From the NCBI RefSeq assembly GCF_001625305.1, contig NW_017804176.1:372001-436000 (forward strand): a DNA stretch of 64,000 nt, read 5' to 3'. The DNA is from Branchiostoma belcheri. Its lineage: Eukaryota; Chordata; Leptocardii; Amphioxiformes; Branchiostomatidae. Both the position numbers and the translations under genes were made by a program. Every line of letters begins with the position of its first letter. The stretch's first letter is position 1. The notes beneath the pieces were generated by a model. It was not told where the DNA came from. It saw nothing but the letters and a program-made list of their open reading frames with translations, and did not search any database. Of this stretch, positions 39,901 through 49,540 are shown piece by piece.

Positions 39901-40270
39901 GAGTGTAGTCAACGTTAATCCTGGGTCATGCATAGTAACATTAGCGTGTCTTAATGTAAAACGGACACAAAACGTACTTGTATATGTTCGACAATGTCTT
40001 CAGCAGTAGCCTGGGTTCCAAACCCATAGCACACTAGACACAAAGTATCTCAGTGACCCTGGCTCACTGAGATACTTTGTGTCCAGTATGCTATGGGTCT
40101 GGAATCCAGGCTACTTCAGCAGCCACTTTGGCCTAAGACACGAGAAAACGATATTTTCTATTTTAAAAAATACACTCTGAAAAAAAAAGGTGATACCGTT
40201 TCAGGTCAAGGCCAGGCTAACATGGAATTTGCCTAATATCTACTGACTTACCTCGTGGTTTCGCCGCCAT
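36924..40270 (-). CDS. Betaine-homocysteine S-methyltransferase-like protein, copy B
   Basis: Seven coding exons in transcript order: 40252-40270, 39176-39366, 38583-38777, 38275-38386, 37814-37995, 37498-37576 and 36924-37192. All introns are GT-AG. Exon sizes equal those of copies C and D, and apart from the first and last exons and one extra codon in exon 5 they equal copy A. The 348-residue product begins MAAKPRG. Zinc cysteines are in GFNC (exon 5) and GLCCGN (exon 7). Betaine-cage Trp44 of human BHMT is Phe here, Thr45 is Val, and the residue matching Tyr160 is Thr (GETYG). The C-terminal oligomerisation arm is absent. Copy B is the first of three head-to-tail minus-strand copies and is very close to copy C in coding sequence and in parts of the introns and 5' flank, which points to a recent tandem duplication. 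It should act as a cytosolic homocysteine methylase; the methyl donor is uncertain. Confidence 0.93.
39709..39762. repeat. 54-bp palindrome with 15-bp perfect arms
   Basis: CTCGTACCAGGCACG at 39709 is the exact reverse complement of the segment ending at 39762, with a 24-bp centre that includes GATATGGATATC. It lies in intron 1 of copy B. It could be a tiny non-autonomous DNA element or the remnant of one; no target duplication is evident. Confidence 0.6.
40006..40114. mobile_element. Short foldback MITE with 7-bp target duplication
   Basis: The two halves pair along nearly the whole length: ends GTAGCCTGG / CCAGGCTAC and an inner perfect stem of about 20 bp (ACACAAAGTATCTCAGTGA and its complement) around a short CCCTGGC loop. 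The 7-bp direct repeat TTCAGCA abuts both ends, at 39999-40005 and 40115-40121, and supports insertion as a DNA transposon derivative. It lies in intron 1 of BHMT copy B. Confidence 0.8.
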
Positions 40271-40987
40271 TTCTAAAGATGTTAGTTGTAGGGCCTCAAC
40301 TTCAACCTGTTCGGTGCAACAATTCTGTACGTGAAATGGTGCGATGACCCATGACCTACGCTAAGTTAACTTCAGGCTTTCTCATTTCTAAGTTCAGGGG
40401 TGGCAAGTGCTTTTCCTTTCTACGTGTAAAACTCTAATCCCTCCCCGAACCGTATACAGCTAGCCATACACATACAGATTTATGTTTTTGAACTCTGGGT
40501 TTCTAAAGGCTAAGCATACTCTTCAATTTTTATCCCCCCCCCCTTTTTTTAGTTAATTCTGCCCCGCCCCCAGATCGTTTCAGGTGCGTTACCTTTGGAT
40601 GAACTTTCACCGTTAGACTTAGGTCAGCTGTGAATGAGCAGTACTCTGGAGAGGGGCTAAAATTTATTATCCGTAATGATTAATCAGATAATTGTGACTG
40701 TACAGGTTATTCGTTGTTTGGCTTGTTTGTTTGTTTGTCTGTCTGTTTGTTTGTTTGTTTGTTTGTTTGTTTTGATACCTTTATTTTTCAGTAATAGCGT
40801 ATGAGGGACAGATATAGCTGACACAAAGATAAGCATGGATACATGGATATAACTACATATTTTATGAGGAACTGCTTTCATTCTTCCCGTCAAATGATAA
40901 AACTTTCATCACATATACATGCAGAGCCTGACCGAGAGCAGTAGTAGTAAAGCTGTACTTCAGAGACTCTAGGCAATCAGTTTACGG
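40271..40987. other. Spacer between BHMT copies B and C
   Basis: This is the 5' flank of copy B (40271 onwards) and the 3' flank of copy C. About 100 bp directly upstream of the copy B start codon resemble the same stretch upstream of copy C (43693-43800), so the promoter was duplicated with the gene. A TTTG array lies at 40729-40770. TTTATT at 40780-40785 gives a minus-strand AATAAA for copy C. Confidence 0.6.
40729..40770. repeat. TTTG tetranucleotide microsatellite
   Basis: A TTTG array with TCTG interruptions, downstream of the copy C stop codon on the minus strand. Confidence 0.93.
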
Positions 40988-43692
40988 TTACAAGAGCTTG
41001 ACGACTTTCTCTGTGTTGAGATTGTGGAGCTTCTTGTCGGTCCCGTAGGCGAAGTGCTGACTCATGTCGGGGGAATACTTGCTGGCGGGCGGAGTTCGGC
41101 CCAGGGACTCGGCCAGGGTCCGGGTGAAGTGCGAGGCGTTCCCACAGCACAGCCCCACGTACTGCAGCCCCAGCTCCCGGCAGCGCTGGCCGAACTCTGC
41201 GATCATGGTGCGGCTGCACAGGAACGCGTCAAGGTCCACCGGAAAGGCTCGGGAACCTAGGAAAGGCATACAATTAGAATAGTACATCAAAACAGGCGCC
41301 GGCAGAACGATATCAGAACGACCTGTCGTCTACCCAATATCAATAGCATCGGAGTTGTTATTAGCAAGTAGCTCCTAGTTTTAAACGTGATATTATCAGA
41401 TGTCATTGTTTTTTCTAACACGGTACTGTCACGAGTTGACTAACCTTTGTAGTTAGTGAAGGACTGCATGGTCGGGTACTGTTCATCAGTCCGGTACAGC
41501 ACAGGCAGAGCGGCAATCGGCACCTGTCAGCACAACACAAGGACATCAGGCCATGATATCCATCCTTTAATGCCAACCTGCCTGCTGAAGCTACTACGGT
41601 AACGTTACTAAGATAAGATATTTCCACAGTTTTCGGCTAAATGGTGATAGCCAGAGGCGTAGGTAGCCTACAGAGTGCATACCTTGACTTGTCCCTTGAC
41701 TTTCTCCACCAGTGGAAGAGTAGTAAAAGGTCCCCGGGCGCAGTTGAACCCCACCACGGCAGCGCCGGCCTTCTCCAACGCCTTCATGGCGTCCGCTATG
41801 GAGTGCCCGTCCGCCATATGTTCCGAGTCCCGGTGTACGGAAACGGTCACCACGGCTGGGAGTCCTTCGAAATAAAATAGCAACTCTCGCTATCACCACG
41901 TGAAAGAAACTATAAAAGCGTTCGCACAACACTTTAGTCAACATTCAGTAGAGTAAAGTCACAGGCCAATATTCCAAATTTGTACCCTCATTGAAGTAAA
42001 TTGTACCCTCTTTGAAGATAGATGAGTAGCGAGGGCAATATTTTCACAACGCCGTGGCGGTAGGTGTTTGAGTACAGTTTAACCTCATTGTAATAAGAAA
42101 TTTACCTTTTCCATACTCTTTTATACAGTCCAAAGCCAGCAAAGCTTCCCCCAGCATAGAGTAGGTCTCCCCTACTATGAAGTCTGCACCTTCCTCCACA
42201 GCCCATTCTATCTGTTCCTGTGGATTCGACAGATAGATGCCAAAACGTAAGTTGCCTCTTCGTGGCAATGATAGTGAAAACGCTATCATTATTACCAAAG
42301 AGCTTTGCGGCAATTCAATCTCGGTCTACCTTGAAAATTTGCCGACATTCGTCGAGCGTTTCGGGCTTGTCCGGATCGTAGCAGGTGGTGTTGCTGATGT
42401 TTCCCGCCATCAGTGTGCCGGTCTCGTCTGCCACCTCCCGGGCCAGCTTCAGGGCGGTCCGGTTCATGGTCTCCAGGTCAGCCTCCCGTCCGATAACCCG
42501 CAGCTTCTCACGGTGTCCGTAGTACTAAAAGAAAAATAAAGCTGGATTGAGAGAATGGAATGGATCCGGATAGTACAAGACATCCATCTAGATGCCACCA
42601 TGTCGCGATAAATCAATGCAGCTGAGAATGCTTTCAAAAACTGTTTGAAATTCGTAACTTCGTAATTTTTGCTTGACTTGAATGGAAAAGAATGCTCAGT
42701 GCGGAATACGATTGTTTCCACTTTACCGTGAATGCCAACACTACGTCACTTCCGGCGTGTACAAACTCCCGGTACATCCCCTTCACCAGCTCCGGATGTT
42801 CCACCACCACTTCCGGTACGAATGCTCCGGCCTTCAGGTAACCACGTCGCTCGAACTCGAACAGATATCCCTCCGCGCAGATGACGGTCTCGCCAGCCTT
42901 TAGACGCTCAAGCAAACCTGTACCACAGGGCAAATGGCACAGGTTTTATTCACCGATTACATACTTAGTGAACGTTCATGCAGTGGCTTTTGAAACTTTT
43001 ATACATCCACCTTCGAATAGTTTTGCAAATAGCTTTACTTGCATTTCACGCTTGATGAAAGCAAAGAAACTTTGAGTAAGTTCGTGACTTATTTCAATTT
43101 CACCCTGAGAAAAGTTCCCTGTGGTTAGTGGTAGTGTCGGTACGTATCATTGTTTGACTGGACTCTGTTCATGTTGACCCATGTCCCCGCCTACTGTACG
43201 TAACTTGTGCTGATTGTACTTTGTGATCCCTCACGGTGGCAGGTATGTGGGTCAAGCTTAGGTGACTCCATGGCATGGGGAGTTTTCCTGGTATAACCAA
43301 CGCACAAAACAGTGCATCTGCGTCCCTGAATACTTTCATCAGGTTGGTAAGTCACTGAGTACAGAGACTTTTTTTCACAACCAAGTCTTCTATTCTGCCG
43401 ACGTTTCGGTGACCGTCTGTCACCTTCCTCAGAATTACCGTCGGATGAATAAAAGACTTGGCTGTGAAAAAAAAGAGTCTCTTTACTCAGTGCATCTGCG
43501 TTCTTCAAAAATGTTGTGGGAAGTTAGCCTCACATCAGACACGGGAATATCATGAAACAAACACGGTCGCTTTTGTCAGGTCAAGGTTTTTGGAAAAAAA
43601 GACCTTTTGACATCTGTCATGTCACATCTCACACAAGTAATTTACAAATTACAGTACCAAGGAAAGTTCTTACCACGTGGTTTCGCCGCCAT
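40988..43692 (-). CDS. Betaine-homocysteine S-methyltransferase-like protein, copy C
   Basis: Seven coding exons in transcript order: 43674-43692, 42727-42917, 42330-42524, 42106-42217, 41683-41864, 41445-41523 and 40988-41256. All introns are GT-AG. The 348-residue product starts MAAKPRG and ends VVKLL, like copies B and D. Zinc ligands are in GFNC and GLCCGN. The last exon is nearly base-identical to that of copies B and D. Exon 5 differs from copy B mainly around the segment after HRD, where it reads SEHMADGHS. Parts of introns also match copy B, for example the stretch after exon 3 at 42579-42626 against 38838-38880. Copies B and C are therefore the youngest pair. The gene looks intact and functional. 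The expected role is cytosolic homocysteine methylation, with the same doubts about betaine as for the other copies. Confidence 0.93.
43324..43488. mobile_element. 165-bp retroelement-like insertion with hammerhead-like core and 14-bp direct repeats
   Basis: The direct repeat CAGTGCATCTGCGT occurs at 43310-43323 and again at 43489-43502, exactly bounding this segment. Within it, arms of about 45 bp (43353-43398 and 43446-43492) form an inverted repeat. The centre on the minus strand reads CTGAGGA, A, a perfect 6-bp stem (GGTGAC / GTCACC), then GAAA (43404-43432), followed by CGTCGG that can pair with CCGACG upstream. Long variable target duplications fit target-primed insertion, and hammerhead motifs are known from Penelope-like elements and retrozymes. 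It lies in intron 1 of BHMT copy C. Confidence 0.72.
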
Positions 43693-44155
43693 TTTAGAAG
43701 AGTTGGTTATACGTAGAGCTTTAACTGCAACCTGTTGTGTACTATCAAGTCTCTGTGCAAATGGTGAGATGATTGGGCTATTCCATTCATGAATTTAGGG
43801 GAGGCTACTCGTCGGCTATATTATTCGCTGTTCCCAGTCTACTTCATACATCTTATTCAATACTTACGTCTTCCAAAACGTTAACACACAGTCATTCTAG
43901 CGGCAAATTAGACCTCGACAACTTCAATATTGCCATCGAAGACCAGCCCCCATTTTCGTTAGAACCCCCTCTAGCGTTTCAGCGACTCTACTTTTAATAG
44001 GTCACTAACCTAGAGACCGAAACAATGTTTGTGATGTAATAACTACCTCGGTCACCAACCTAGGAAGAGAAAAAAAATGCGTGGGATGTAATGTTTATGT
44101 AAGCAACGTTACATCATTCCAACTTAAAGGAGTACTAACCTCTAGAAGAAAGTGC

Positions 44156-44175
44156 NNNNNNNNNNNNNNNNNNNN
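44156..44175. other. Assembly gap of 20 N with identical flanks
   Basis: Twenty N lie between two identical 55-base sequences (44101-44155 and 44176-44230). The flanks look like an unmerged overlap of two contigs rather than a true tandem duplication, and the gap size is a placeholder. Confidence 0.95.
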
Positions 44176-44198
44176 AAGCAACGTTACATCATTCCAAC

Positions 44199-45010
44199 TT
44201 AAAGGAGTACTAACCTCTAGAAGAAAGTGCTATTTTCTGATACATCATGCTGCAGTGAATACATAACTAGCCGACTTTTTACATAATTTCGCTTGTACGA
44301 GTTGAGCGGCGCATGTTTGTAAAGTGATATTAATATCATTTTCCCCCATGCTGAACCACAATTGACACATCCGGGAATTCTGGCTTACGCAATACTCATA
44401 CACTTCAAGTCAACATAAACATTTTTCGGCGAAAATGGTAGGAGACAAGCACACTAACAAGCTGTTTATTGAGAAATTACTTGCTTTACTTTGCTTGACC
44501 TGTGGCTTGGATATTATGATGTCAGGATGTCGAATACAGTGGGAGCCAGTTTCATCCTGCGTGTTTTGATTTTCTCAACTTATTTGCATGTAAGTATAAC
44601 TTGAACAGATAATTTGATTACGCCACTTATGGAAAGGATAACTAGATTACGCCGTTTTCTCATCGTCAATATTTGCGGCATAAATGAGGGGCGATAAGAA
44701 CACCAAGAAGGACAATGGTTGGTAAGATACCAAAGAACACAAAGTGGTACGAATTTTTCTTATCGCCCCCGAAATGAGGTCTGTAACGTAACTTTTTGTT
44801 TAAAACATAGACACCAATGGGGTAGCGTGGTGTATTCTGGGATAGTTTTGAGGGTATTTGGAGAGTTTGTCCTGGATTCGATGCGTTTTAAGACTTGCGC
44901 GCAAAATGGGCATTTAATTGTACACTGTAAAATAATATGCATTTTTCAATTCCAAAAATAAATGCCTGTCGAAATATAGCACCTCCTTCTGGAGGTTAGT
45001 ACTCCTTTAA
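44199..45010. mobile_element. TTAA-flanked inverted-repeat element (piggyBac-like MITE)
   Basis: TTAA at 44199-44202 is followed by AGGAGTACTAACCTC. At the other end GGTTAGTACTCCT is followed by TTAA at 45007-45010. The terminal inverted repeats match over about 30 bp with few differences. TTAA target duplication is the hallmark of piggyBac-type transposons. The approximately 800-bp interior has no transposase frame, so this is a non-autonomous copy. It also contains a smaller inverted repeat, GGGGCGATAAGAA near 44690 and its complement near 44756. Confidence 0.75.
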
Positions 45011-45337
45011 CAATGTACAGTAAAAAATTTACATTCCGATACAGAACCTTTACAATTGTAGGTGCCTCAACATTATACGACCTCTGTTGTTTGGATGAAT
45101 GATATCTTTCGATGGTTTATTGACCTGTTAATGTGATCATGATCTACGATATGGGTTTCTACTTGTGCTATCTTACGACCTTGCGATGATGATGCAGATT
45201 TAATCTGTATTTGAAGATGCTTATGGATCGCTAGCTTGTTACAAAATATGTATCCGGAAACATCAGATACAGTCAACAATGGCTAAATGAGATGCATTCG
45301 CACTGTCAGCATTGAGCTCAACTTCGTCAGTTTACGG

Positions 45338-47005
45338 TTACAAGAGTTTGACGACTTTCTCTGTGTTGAGATTGTGGAGCTTCTTGTCGGTCCCGTAGGC
45401 GAAGTGCTGACTCATGTCGGGAGAATACTTGCTGGCGGGCGGAGTTCGGCCCAGGGACTCGGCCAGGGTCCGGGTGAAGTGCGAGGCGTTCCCACAGCAC
45501 AGCCCCACGTACTGCAGCCCCAGCTCCCGGCAGCGCTGCCCGAACTCTGCGATCATGGTGCGGCTGCACAGGAACGCGTCCAGGTCCACAGGAAAGGCTC
45601 GCTCTCCTGGAAAAGCAATAAAAAAACGTCCTGTACACTCACCAAACCCTAACGAACACCCCGTGACATTTAAAGACATAAGGTGTCCTGTTTTGTTATA
45701 TGTAACATTACAAAAACACAGCATTGAAGATGTCCATTGATATAAACAACACGCACTCTTTGTGCGGACTACTTAGCCGTGGCGACTCTTGATTCGGGCT
45801 TACATTGCATTACCCTCAGACAAGAGTCGTGGAAAGATGCATTGGCAGAACTGCACATTTCCCGTTGGCTGCACGATGCTCCGTTTTTGACCCGGTTTTT
45901 TGCTGTCCCGAGCTTCCCTACAATATAACTCCACAATTGGCCGGGTTGCCGATGTTTAGATCAGCCTAAATATTCCACAGCGCGACAGAAAAGTAGTAAA
46001 ATAGCTAGTCGGCACAAGGTGGCGGCCATCTTGGATATAGTCGGGAATGTCCGCTACCGCCGTCGGGAACGCTCGGTAGCCTTTCCGGTTATAATCGGAG
46101 AGCTTTCGGTCGCGCTTCGGTAATCGTGACGCTACCGAGCGTTCCCGACGGCGGTAGCGGACATTCCCGACTATGTCCAAGATGGCCGCCACCTTGTGCC
46201 GACTAGCTATTTTACTACTTTTCTGTCGCGCTGTGGAATATTTAGGCTGATCTAAACATCGGCAACCCGGCCAATTGTGGAGTTATATTGTAGGGAAGCT
46301 CGGGACAGCAAAAAACCGGGTCAAAAACGGAGCATCGTGCAGCCAACGGGAAATGTGCAGTTCTGCCAATGCATCTTTCCACGACTCTTGTCTGAGGGTA
46401 ATGCAATGTAAGCCCGAATCAAGAGTCGCCACGGCTACGGATCCGGACTACTATATAGACATTGAGTATCAATCCGATGTAAAAGCGTACGCAATACCTT
46501 TATGGTTGACCAGAGACTGCATGGTCGGCCTTAGCTCGTCACAACGGTACGGCACGGGCAGAGCAGCGACGGGAACCTACAATCAAGTACAGGATTGCTA
46601 TTTATCACTTGTTCACATTATCAGCCTAGATATATCTATAAATCATAAATTAGAACTCTGAAGCTTCATTGAAAGTAAACTCCCCTATCTGCAAAGTACG
46701 TGGACAGAATTTCAGGTAAGTGATTTTCATCATTGATTTTGTACCTTGATTTCATCCCTGATCCTCTCCACCAGCGGCAGCATGGTGAAGGGACCCCGTC
46801 CACAGTTGAGTCCCACCACGGCGGCCCCACCCTCCTCCAGCGCGCGCATGGAGTCCAGCAGGGAGTGTCCGTCCACACTCCGGTCTGCGTCTTTGTGGAA
46901 CGTCATGCACACAACCGCCGGGAGACCTGACCAAACACACACAAAATATCGGTTTTAGCACCGTGTTAGTAATAGTATTGTTTTTAAGGTGTTTTTAAAA
47001 TTTTG

Positions 47006-47036
<31 letters not shown>

Positions 47037-48778
47037 TTGCTTGTGTGTTCTATTTATATTAAATCAGTTACAGCACGTAGGTGAGGAATCCCCTAGCATA
47101 CACAAAAGGTCAGACACAGAGAGTTAGGTCCCAGAATCGGGCCGGGGGGCATGGTTGTAATGTAACGGGAGAAAAATTTAAAAGTCTTCTGTAGGGTGTA
47201 GAATCAAACGTTTTACAAGAAGGCTACAATTTCTCAAGGAACTTCAGCACTTACCTTTGCCGTACTTCTTGATGCACTCGAGCGCCAGCATGGCCTCAGC
47301 CACCATCCCATAAGTCTCCGCCACGATGTAGTTCGCCCCCTCCTCCACAGCCCACTCGATCTGTTCCTGCAAACGACATTCACGTGAAAGCTACATTCTA
47401 GGTTTGAAATATCTTGCTTACGGCATTTAACTGGTTAGGAAATGGCAAAAAGGGGACGTGATTCTGTATGTTACAGTGATGCTTAAGTCCGACCGATGCT
47501 TTTGCATATAGCATTTCCAAATAGTGACTTTTGCCAACCATCCTGCCATGAAAACATAGGTAGCTTGCTGCGTTTTCTATCTAACTTATAACATTATTTC
47601 TCTTGCCTTAAATATGGTAATGCACTCTTCGCGTGTGGCGGGAATGTTGGGGTCGAACACGGTGGTGTTACAGATGTTTCCCGCCATCAGTGTGCCGGTC
47701 TCGTCTGCCACCTCCCGGGCCAGCTTCAGGGCGGTCCGGTTCATGGTCTCCAGGTCAGCCTCCCGTCCGATAACCCGCAGCTTCTCACGGTGCCCATAGT
47801 ACTGTGTGGAAAAAATTAGATTTCTGTTTTCTATAGAGAAGAATGCATGCAGTACTTCTTTTTTTTAAATCTGAACAACGTCGAAAATCACGAGAAAACG
47901 AAAATGAGTTAAAACACAACACAGGGCGTTTCGACGCTAATCATACGTCTAGATATGTTCATGATCAATACATTTTTCTAGATAAGCAAATGTAAAATTC
48001 ACCGTAAATGCCAGTACTACGTCACTTCCGGCATGTACAAACTCTCGGTACAACCCTTTCACCAAGTCTGGGTGTTCTATCACCACTTCCGGTACGTAGG
48101 CCCCGGCCTTCAGGTAACCGCGTCGCTCGAACTCGAACAGATATCCCTCCGCGCAGATGACGGTCTCGCCAGCCTTTAGCCGCTCGAGCAAACCTGTAAC
48201 ATGAAATCGGGATGTTCTGTGCTACGATTCACACTTCATCTTTGCTGACTGATCTGTTCAATACTGTAACACAATTTTATGAGTTTCATTTGATTCGCCC
48301 CTGAGGCGATGCCAAAAACTAATTTGAGTGCACCATTACTTTACTTTTTTGTCAGTGTCGAAGCTTTGATTTTGGCTTGTGAGAGAAACAATGCAAAGAT
48401 AGAGAGATGTTTCCCTGGTTGCTCTTCCAATGTCCTTCCAATAAAGTTGACCCAATTTTGAATGACGTAGAAGTATTAGTGTTCTACCTTGCTGAGCTAG
48501 GCAACACAAGTATCCGCTGTGTCAGAGAGTGTCAACAACCTGACACGATAAGGCCGAGATCGGGAGAACTTTGCCCTGTTGACCATTCAACCTGCCATAT
48601 AGGCCGTTAGGAGAATACCTGTTATATATATTTTAGCAGTTACGAAAACAATTCAACACTATGAATGTTCTTGTCACCAGATGAAGCGAGGTCAAGATTT
48701 AGACGGAGACCTACTACTTGCTAACGTCTAGACCACCTGTTTGAAAAGGGGCAACCTACCTTTAGTTTTAGGAGGCAT
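45338..48778 (-). CDS. Betaine-homocysteine S-methyltransferase-like protein, copy D
   Basis: Seven coding exons in transcript order: 48760-48778, 48003-48193, 47607-47801, 47255-47366, 46745-46926, 46498-46576 and 45338-45606. They give 348 residues starting MPPKTKG. Intron 3 begins with GC instead of GT (AAG then GCAAGA), a recognised minor donor type; all others are GT-AG. Zinc cysteines are in GLNC (exon 5) and GLCCGN (exon 7). Trp44 of human BHMT is Tyr here. Exons 1, 4, 5 and 6 have diverged from copies B and C, while most of exon 3 and exon 7 are almost base-identical to them. That patchwork suggests gene conversion. Intron 6 is mostly filled by a long palindromic transposon (45774-46443), with only 60 bp left to exon 6. 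The coding sequence is intact. The role is as for the other copies. Confidence 0.92.
45774..46443. mobile_element. Foldback transposon with 307-bp arms and 9-bp target duplication
   Basis: Segment 45774-46080 is the reverse complement of 46131-46437. By eye I find one difference in 307 positions (GATATAG against GACATAG). A 50-bp spacer separates the arms. The 9-bp direct repeat CGGACTACT lies at 45765-45773 and 46444-46452, bounding the element; the right end carries six more bases (46438-46443) than the paired arm. Long terminal inverted repeats with a 9-bp duplication fit a Mutator-like or foldback DNA element. No transposase is present. It lies in the last intron of BHMT copy D, so the pre-mRNA can fold a very long hairpin there. 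Confidence 0.9.
47006..47033. repeat. TG dinucleotide microsatellite
   Basis: About fourteen TG units in intron 4 of BHMT copy D. Confidence 0.95.
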
Positions 48779-49540
48779 GGTTGGCATGAGCCCAAAGCTT
48801 GTTGTTGGCACCGTGCAACGCACAGACGGGGCAAGGGAACACAGTCATCGTGTTTTATCATTCTGAACGTTCAAAACAGCGGTGAAGAATACTGCATTCA
48901 GCACGTTTCATATTACATAATATTGATTGCCATTACAATATATTGATACCTACCAAATGATATGTATGCAATAGAGTCGATTTGTTTTGCTGAGAAAATT
49001 CACCTGTACAGAAAATGGACTGGCCTATGTCATCATGTTTTTAGGTATGGGTCAAGGGTCGGAGTGAAAAATTCAGTGTGCGTTTGTGGTTGGAGTGGAT
49101 TTCAAGAAAAGGGAGAGGACACTCCCGTCAAAACAGAGGGTACAGATTTAGATTTAGATACAAATCCTTCTACTTATTAATGGAACATGATCCTAGCTGG
49201 AACTTATTCATAGCAGAGCATCGACTGGGTCTATGAAGGATTTGAAAGATTCAAAGACTTGACAGAGTTTTCAAGCTTTTATTTATTGTATCACTGGAAT
49301 GATCACCTTTCAATAAAAATATGCCACTGCACATAGGTGATTTACATAGTGAACATCACAGTTGGTATATACAGTTAGCTAATACAATGTAATCTATTAA
49401 GTTCTTACTCCTATCATTTACATATTGTTAGAACTAACAGAGCTGTTATAGTGCACAACTCTTTTCTCACTTCAATATACAAAAAAGGCAAAAGTTCTCC
49501 TTCAAAAATTACAGTGGAAGGAATCAAATTGAAGTTTGTG
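48779..49540. other. 5' flank of BHMT copy D and 3' UTR of the LAMP-like gene
   Basis: The right part is probably the 3' UTR of the gene ending at 49541, since TTTATT near 49278-49287 gives minus-strand AATAAA signals. The left part should hold the promoter of copy D. It does not resemble the 5' flanks of copies B and C. No other feature is seen. Confidence 0.5.

Larger units (their letters stand above)
43693..45337. other. Spacer between BHMT copies C and D, containing a transposon and an assembly gap
   Basis: The right-hand part of this spacer is the 3' flank of copy D, with a minus-strand AATAAA at 45116-45121. The left-hand part is the promoter side of copy C and resembles that of copy B. 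Between them are a 20-N gap and a TTAA-flanked inverted-repeat element. No gene is seen. Confidence 0.6.

Noticed and set aside
44101..44230. Apparent 55-bp tandem duplication
   Set aside because: The copies are identical and separated only by a 20-N placeholder, so an unmerged contig overlap is likelier.
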